Positions 5,672 through 7,378 of a stretch of DNA of 7,378 nucleotides are shown piece after piece. The notes beneath the pieces are model-generated. The model did no database searches. It saw only the letters and a list, made by a program, of their open reading frames with translations, and was not told where the DNA came from. How positions within the stretch are numbered: the stretch's first letter is position 1; every line of letters starts with the position of its first letter. The stretch is from the NCBI GenBank assembly GCA_021792015.1, contig JAJYVM010000184.1, positions 1 to 7,378 on the forward strand, given 5' to 3'. Source of the stretch: Bacillota bacterium (GTDB lineage Bacteria; Bacillota; Sulfobacillia; RBS10-35; JAJYVM01). The translations under genes were made by a program, and so were the position numbers.

Positions 5672-6304
5672 TCAGCCCTGGCCCGCGGCCGGCCGGCGCG
5701 GCCCCCTTGGCGGTGTCGCGCGCCGCGTCCCAGCCGGCGGGCGCCCGTGCCAGAAGGCCGCCTGCGCCGCCTGCAGGTCCACCGGCACCCGCACGCTGAC
5801 CTTCCACTGCCGCCACAGCGCAGGCCGCCGCCGCAGCTCCGCCATCAGGCGGAAGTTGAGCCCGGCGTAGCCGCGGTCGCGCATCGTCGGCGTGTAGCCG
5901 AGCACCCGGGCCAGGGCCTGCAGATGCTCCCCCTCCGCCAGCGCGTGCGCCTCGGGCGACACCTGGCCGCGCTCGACCCGCAGGCCGTCCTCGACCAGGG
6001 CGGCCGCCGCCCGGTCGAAGAGGTTGCCCTGGCAGATCAGCACGCAGTCGGCCGGCCCGGCCCCAAGGCGCGCGAGGCCTGCGGACGCGATTCCCACCGC
6101 TCGCCCCTCCCGCTCCAGCGCCGCCAGGGCGGGAATCTCACCCACGTGACTGCGCCCGTCCTCCGCCCGCACGATCACGACCTCGGGTCCCAGTACGCAC
6201 CCGCCGCCGGCATCCTCGATCTCGAAGCGCAATGAAGTGCACACCGCCCAGTCCGTGGAATCGCTGTTTGCTCGCATAGGCGCGGCGTACGCCGCGCCCA
6301 ACAT
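5672..6304 (-). CDS. Hypothetical protein, 210 aa, downstream of the oxidoreductase beta subunit
   Basis: Family not recognised. The ATG at 6304 has AAGGGG 5 nt upstream, which decides the start although the frame stays open to 6541; an ATG at 6277 is a weaker alternative. Coding bias is clear. The core (24-115) looks like a mixed alpha/beta domain with strands CVLGPEVVIVRAEDG (36-50) and CVLICQGNL (87-95), and an acidic region EGEHLQALARVLGY (124-137) follows. Residues 150-180 contain FRLMAELRRRPALWRQWKVSVRVPVDLQ. The last 30 residues are Arg/Pro/Gly-rich and may be disordered, or may mark a small frameshift near the end. No signal peptide or membrane segment is evident. It lies 101 bp downstream of the oxidoreductase gene on the same strand, so co-transcription is possible but not shown. 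Confidence 0.55.
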   Translation of the reverse strand: MLGAAYAAPMRANSDSTDWAVCTSLRFEIEDAGGGCVLGPEVVIVRAEDGRSHVGEIPALAALEREGRAVGIASAGLARLGAGPADCVLICQGNLFDRAAAALVEDGLRVERGQVSPEAHALAEGEHLQALARVLGYTPTMRDRGYAGLNFRLMAELRRRPALWRQWKVSVRVPVDLQAAQAAFWHGRPPAGTRRATPPRGPRRPAAGQG

Positions 6305-6405
6305 GGCTGCCCCTTCGCCTCCGCGCGCACCGGCCCAGCTTGTCTCCGGCCCCTGGGCCGCTGCGATCCGGACCCGTCCTGGCGCGGCTCCCTGGCCCAG
6401 ACCCT

Positions 6406-7254
6406 TCAGGCGTACCGCTCCAGAATCCGCTCCCAGCCGCGCGCCGCCGCCAGGTCCTGCTGAGCGATCGGCGTCGAGGACTCCCCCAACAGGCGGCGGT
6501 CGAGGCTTGCGGTCCCGTGCTCCTCGTAGAGCACCCCGCACACGAGGTCATTGTACCTGGCGACGGTCGCCATCGCGCGCTCGCGGTCGTCGGGCGCGTA
6601 GTCGTCGCCGAGGTAGGTCAGGTGGTCGCGGTAGAACTCGTACGTGTTGACCTTGTTGTATGTGACGCACGGCGAGAAGACGTTCACGAGCGCGAAGCCG
6701 GGGTGGCGGAGGCCGCGCTCGATCACGTCCGCCATGTGGTTGACGTTGCCGGAGAAGGCCTGGGCGACGAACGTGCCGCCGGAGGCCAGGGCCAGCAGCA
6801 GGGGGTGGACGGGGCGGTCGTGCACGCCGCCCGGGGTGCTGGCGGGCGCCGGGTCGGTGGTGGGGGAGGCCTGACCCTTCGTCAGCCCATAGACATGGTT
6901 GTCCATGACGATATAGGTGAGGTCGGGGTCGCGCCGCACGGTGTGCAGCAGGTGGCCGAGGCCGATCCCATAACCGTCGCCGTCGCCGCCCGCCGCCACG
7001 ACCGTCAGGCTGCGGTTGGCCAGCTTGACTCCGGTCGCGACGGGCAGCGCGCGGCCGTGCAGGCCGTGGAAGCCGTAGCAGCCGATGTAACCGGCGATCT
7101 TGCCCGAGCAGCCGATGCCGCCGACCAGCACCGTGCTGGCCGGGTCGGCGCCCACCGCGGTCAGCGCGCGCTGCAGCGACGCCAGGACGGCGAAGTCGCC
7201 GCAGCCGGGACACCAGGTGGGCCGCTGCGCCCGCCATTCAGCCAGCGTGGCGAT
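6406..7254 (-). CDS. korB: 2-oxoacid:ferredoxin oxidoreductase, beta subunit
   Basis: This subunit carries thiamine diphosphate and a [4Fe-4S] cluster and, with an alpha subunit, oxidatively decarboxylates 2-oxoacids (2-oxoglutarate or pyruvate) to acyl-CoA with ferredoxin as acceptor. Numbered from 7254 the protein has 282 residues, normal for the family. Motifs are WCPGCGDF near residues 14-21 (two cluster cysteines), GIGCSGKIAGY (third), the TPP/Mg motif GDGDGYGIG followed by VMDNHVYGLTKGQASPT, and FSPCVTYN (fourth cysteine). The first residues read (I)ATLAEWRAQRPTWCPGC, matching the family's usual MATL... beginning, but the codon at the expected Met is ATC. An AGAGGGGGG run lies 9 nt before it. 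No ATG, GTG or TTG in frame precedes WCPGC, and the frame stays open to the window edge; the GTG at 7155 would remove essential residues. The start is therefore unresolved. Pyruvate versus 2-oxoglutarate specificity cannot be told from this subunit. Confidence 0.88.
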   Translation of the reverse strand: MATLAEWRAQRPTWCPGCGDFAVLASLQRALTAVGADPASTVLVGGIGCSGKIAGYIGCYGFHGLHGRALPVATGVKLANRSLTVVAAGGDGDGYGIGLGHLLHTVRRDPDLTYIVMDNHVYGLTKGQASPTTDPAPASTPGGVHDRPVHPLLLALASGGTFVAQAFSGNVNHMADVIERGLRHPGFALVNVFSPCVTYNKVNTYEFYRDHLTYLGDDYAPDDRERAMATVARYNDLVCGVLYEEHGTASLDRRLLGESSTPIAQQDLAAARGWERILERYA

Positions 7255-7294
7255 GGGTCTGCACCCCCCTCTTCCGGCCTTGCACGGTTCGTGA

Positions 7295-7357
7295 GCGTCG
7301 CAGGCCTGGGCGTCGTTTCGGGCGTTGCGGGTGTCGCAGTCGCCGCAGGCGTCGCGG
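7295..7357. repeat. Degenerate 9-bp low-complexity repeat upstream of korB
   Basis: Variants of GCGTCGCAG recur, four of them contiguous at 7322-7357 (gcgttgcgg, gtgtcgcag, tcgccgcag, gcgtcgcgg), with another in phase at 7295. On the minus strand one frame reads an Ala/Thr/Pro tripeptide repeat (ATPAATATPATPETTPRPAT), like a flexible linker or tail. The frame of korB reads a Cys-rich segment (CGDCDTR...QACDAHEPC). The alpha subunit would be expected just upstream of korB, so this may be its C-terminal tail, but I cannot decide the frame. Confidence 0.5.
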
Positions 7358-7378
7358 CCCCTGCGCTTGACGGGGCCT

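Noticed and set aside
5591..5799. Short plus-strand open frame rich in Ala, Pro, Gly and Arg
   Set aside because: It overlaps the 3' end of the minus-strand 210-aa gene, and its composition is that of translated GC-rich noncoding DNA.

Overview
The window comes from a GC-rich bacterium (roughly 70% G+C by eye, strongly G/C-biased third codon positions). GTG and TTG starts are frequent, often behind clear Shine-Dalgarno (SD) sequences such as AAGGAG, AAGGGG and GAGGGGG. No phylogenetic marker is present. A 2-oxoacid:ferredoxin oxidoreductase, an exported arylsulfotransferase-like enzyme and an apparent selenoprotein would suit a deep-branching or thermophilic GC-rich lineage, for example a high-GC Bacillota relative, but this is a guess. 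There are no phage, transposon, CRISPR, rRNA or tRNA signals.

Layout. Positions 1-120 hold a 35-bp tandem repeat that includes the 3' end of a minus-strand Spx/ArsC-family gene (93-452). That gene has an in-frame TGA exactly where the first cysteine of the CxxC motif belongs, followed by a SECIS-like hairpin; I read it as a UxxC selenoprotein. Divergent from it, with 60 bp between the starts, lies a complete dihydrolipoamide dehydrogenase (513-1907). A more AT-rich leader with an inverted repeat then precedes a Tat-exported arylsulfotransferase-family protein (2139-3668), which ends at a strong hairpin terminator. Positions about 3695-4112 hold a frameshifted GNAT acetyltransferase remnant on the minus strand. 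An HD-domain hydrolase follows (4151-4729). The next 221 bp (4730-4950) show no gene, only GC-rich inverted repeats. Two overlapping unknown genes follow: a 128-aa soluble protein (4951-5337) and an 86-aa membrane protein (5330-5590). They converge on a minus-strand block containing an unknown 210-aa protein (5672-6304) downstream of the beta subunit of a 2-oxoacid:ferredoxin oxidoreductase (6406-7254). The beta-subunit start and upstream partner fall in a low-complexity stretch at the right edge.

How the genes fit. No single pathway links all of them. Three are redox or central-metabolism functions: a thiol-redox protein, the lipoamide dithiol oxidoreductase, and ferredoxin-linked 2-oxoacid oxidation. 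The divergent Spx-like selenoprotein and dihydrolipoamide dehydrogenase share one short control region, which is suggestive of co-regulation but not proof. The most interesting feature is the probable selenoprotein: conventional gene calling would truncate it or miss it.
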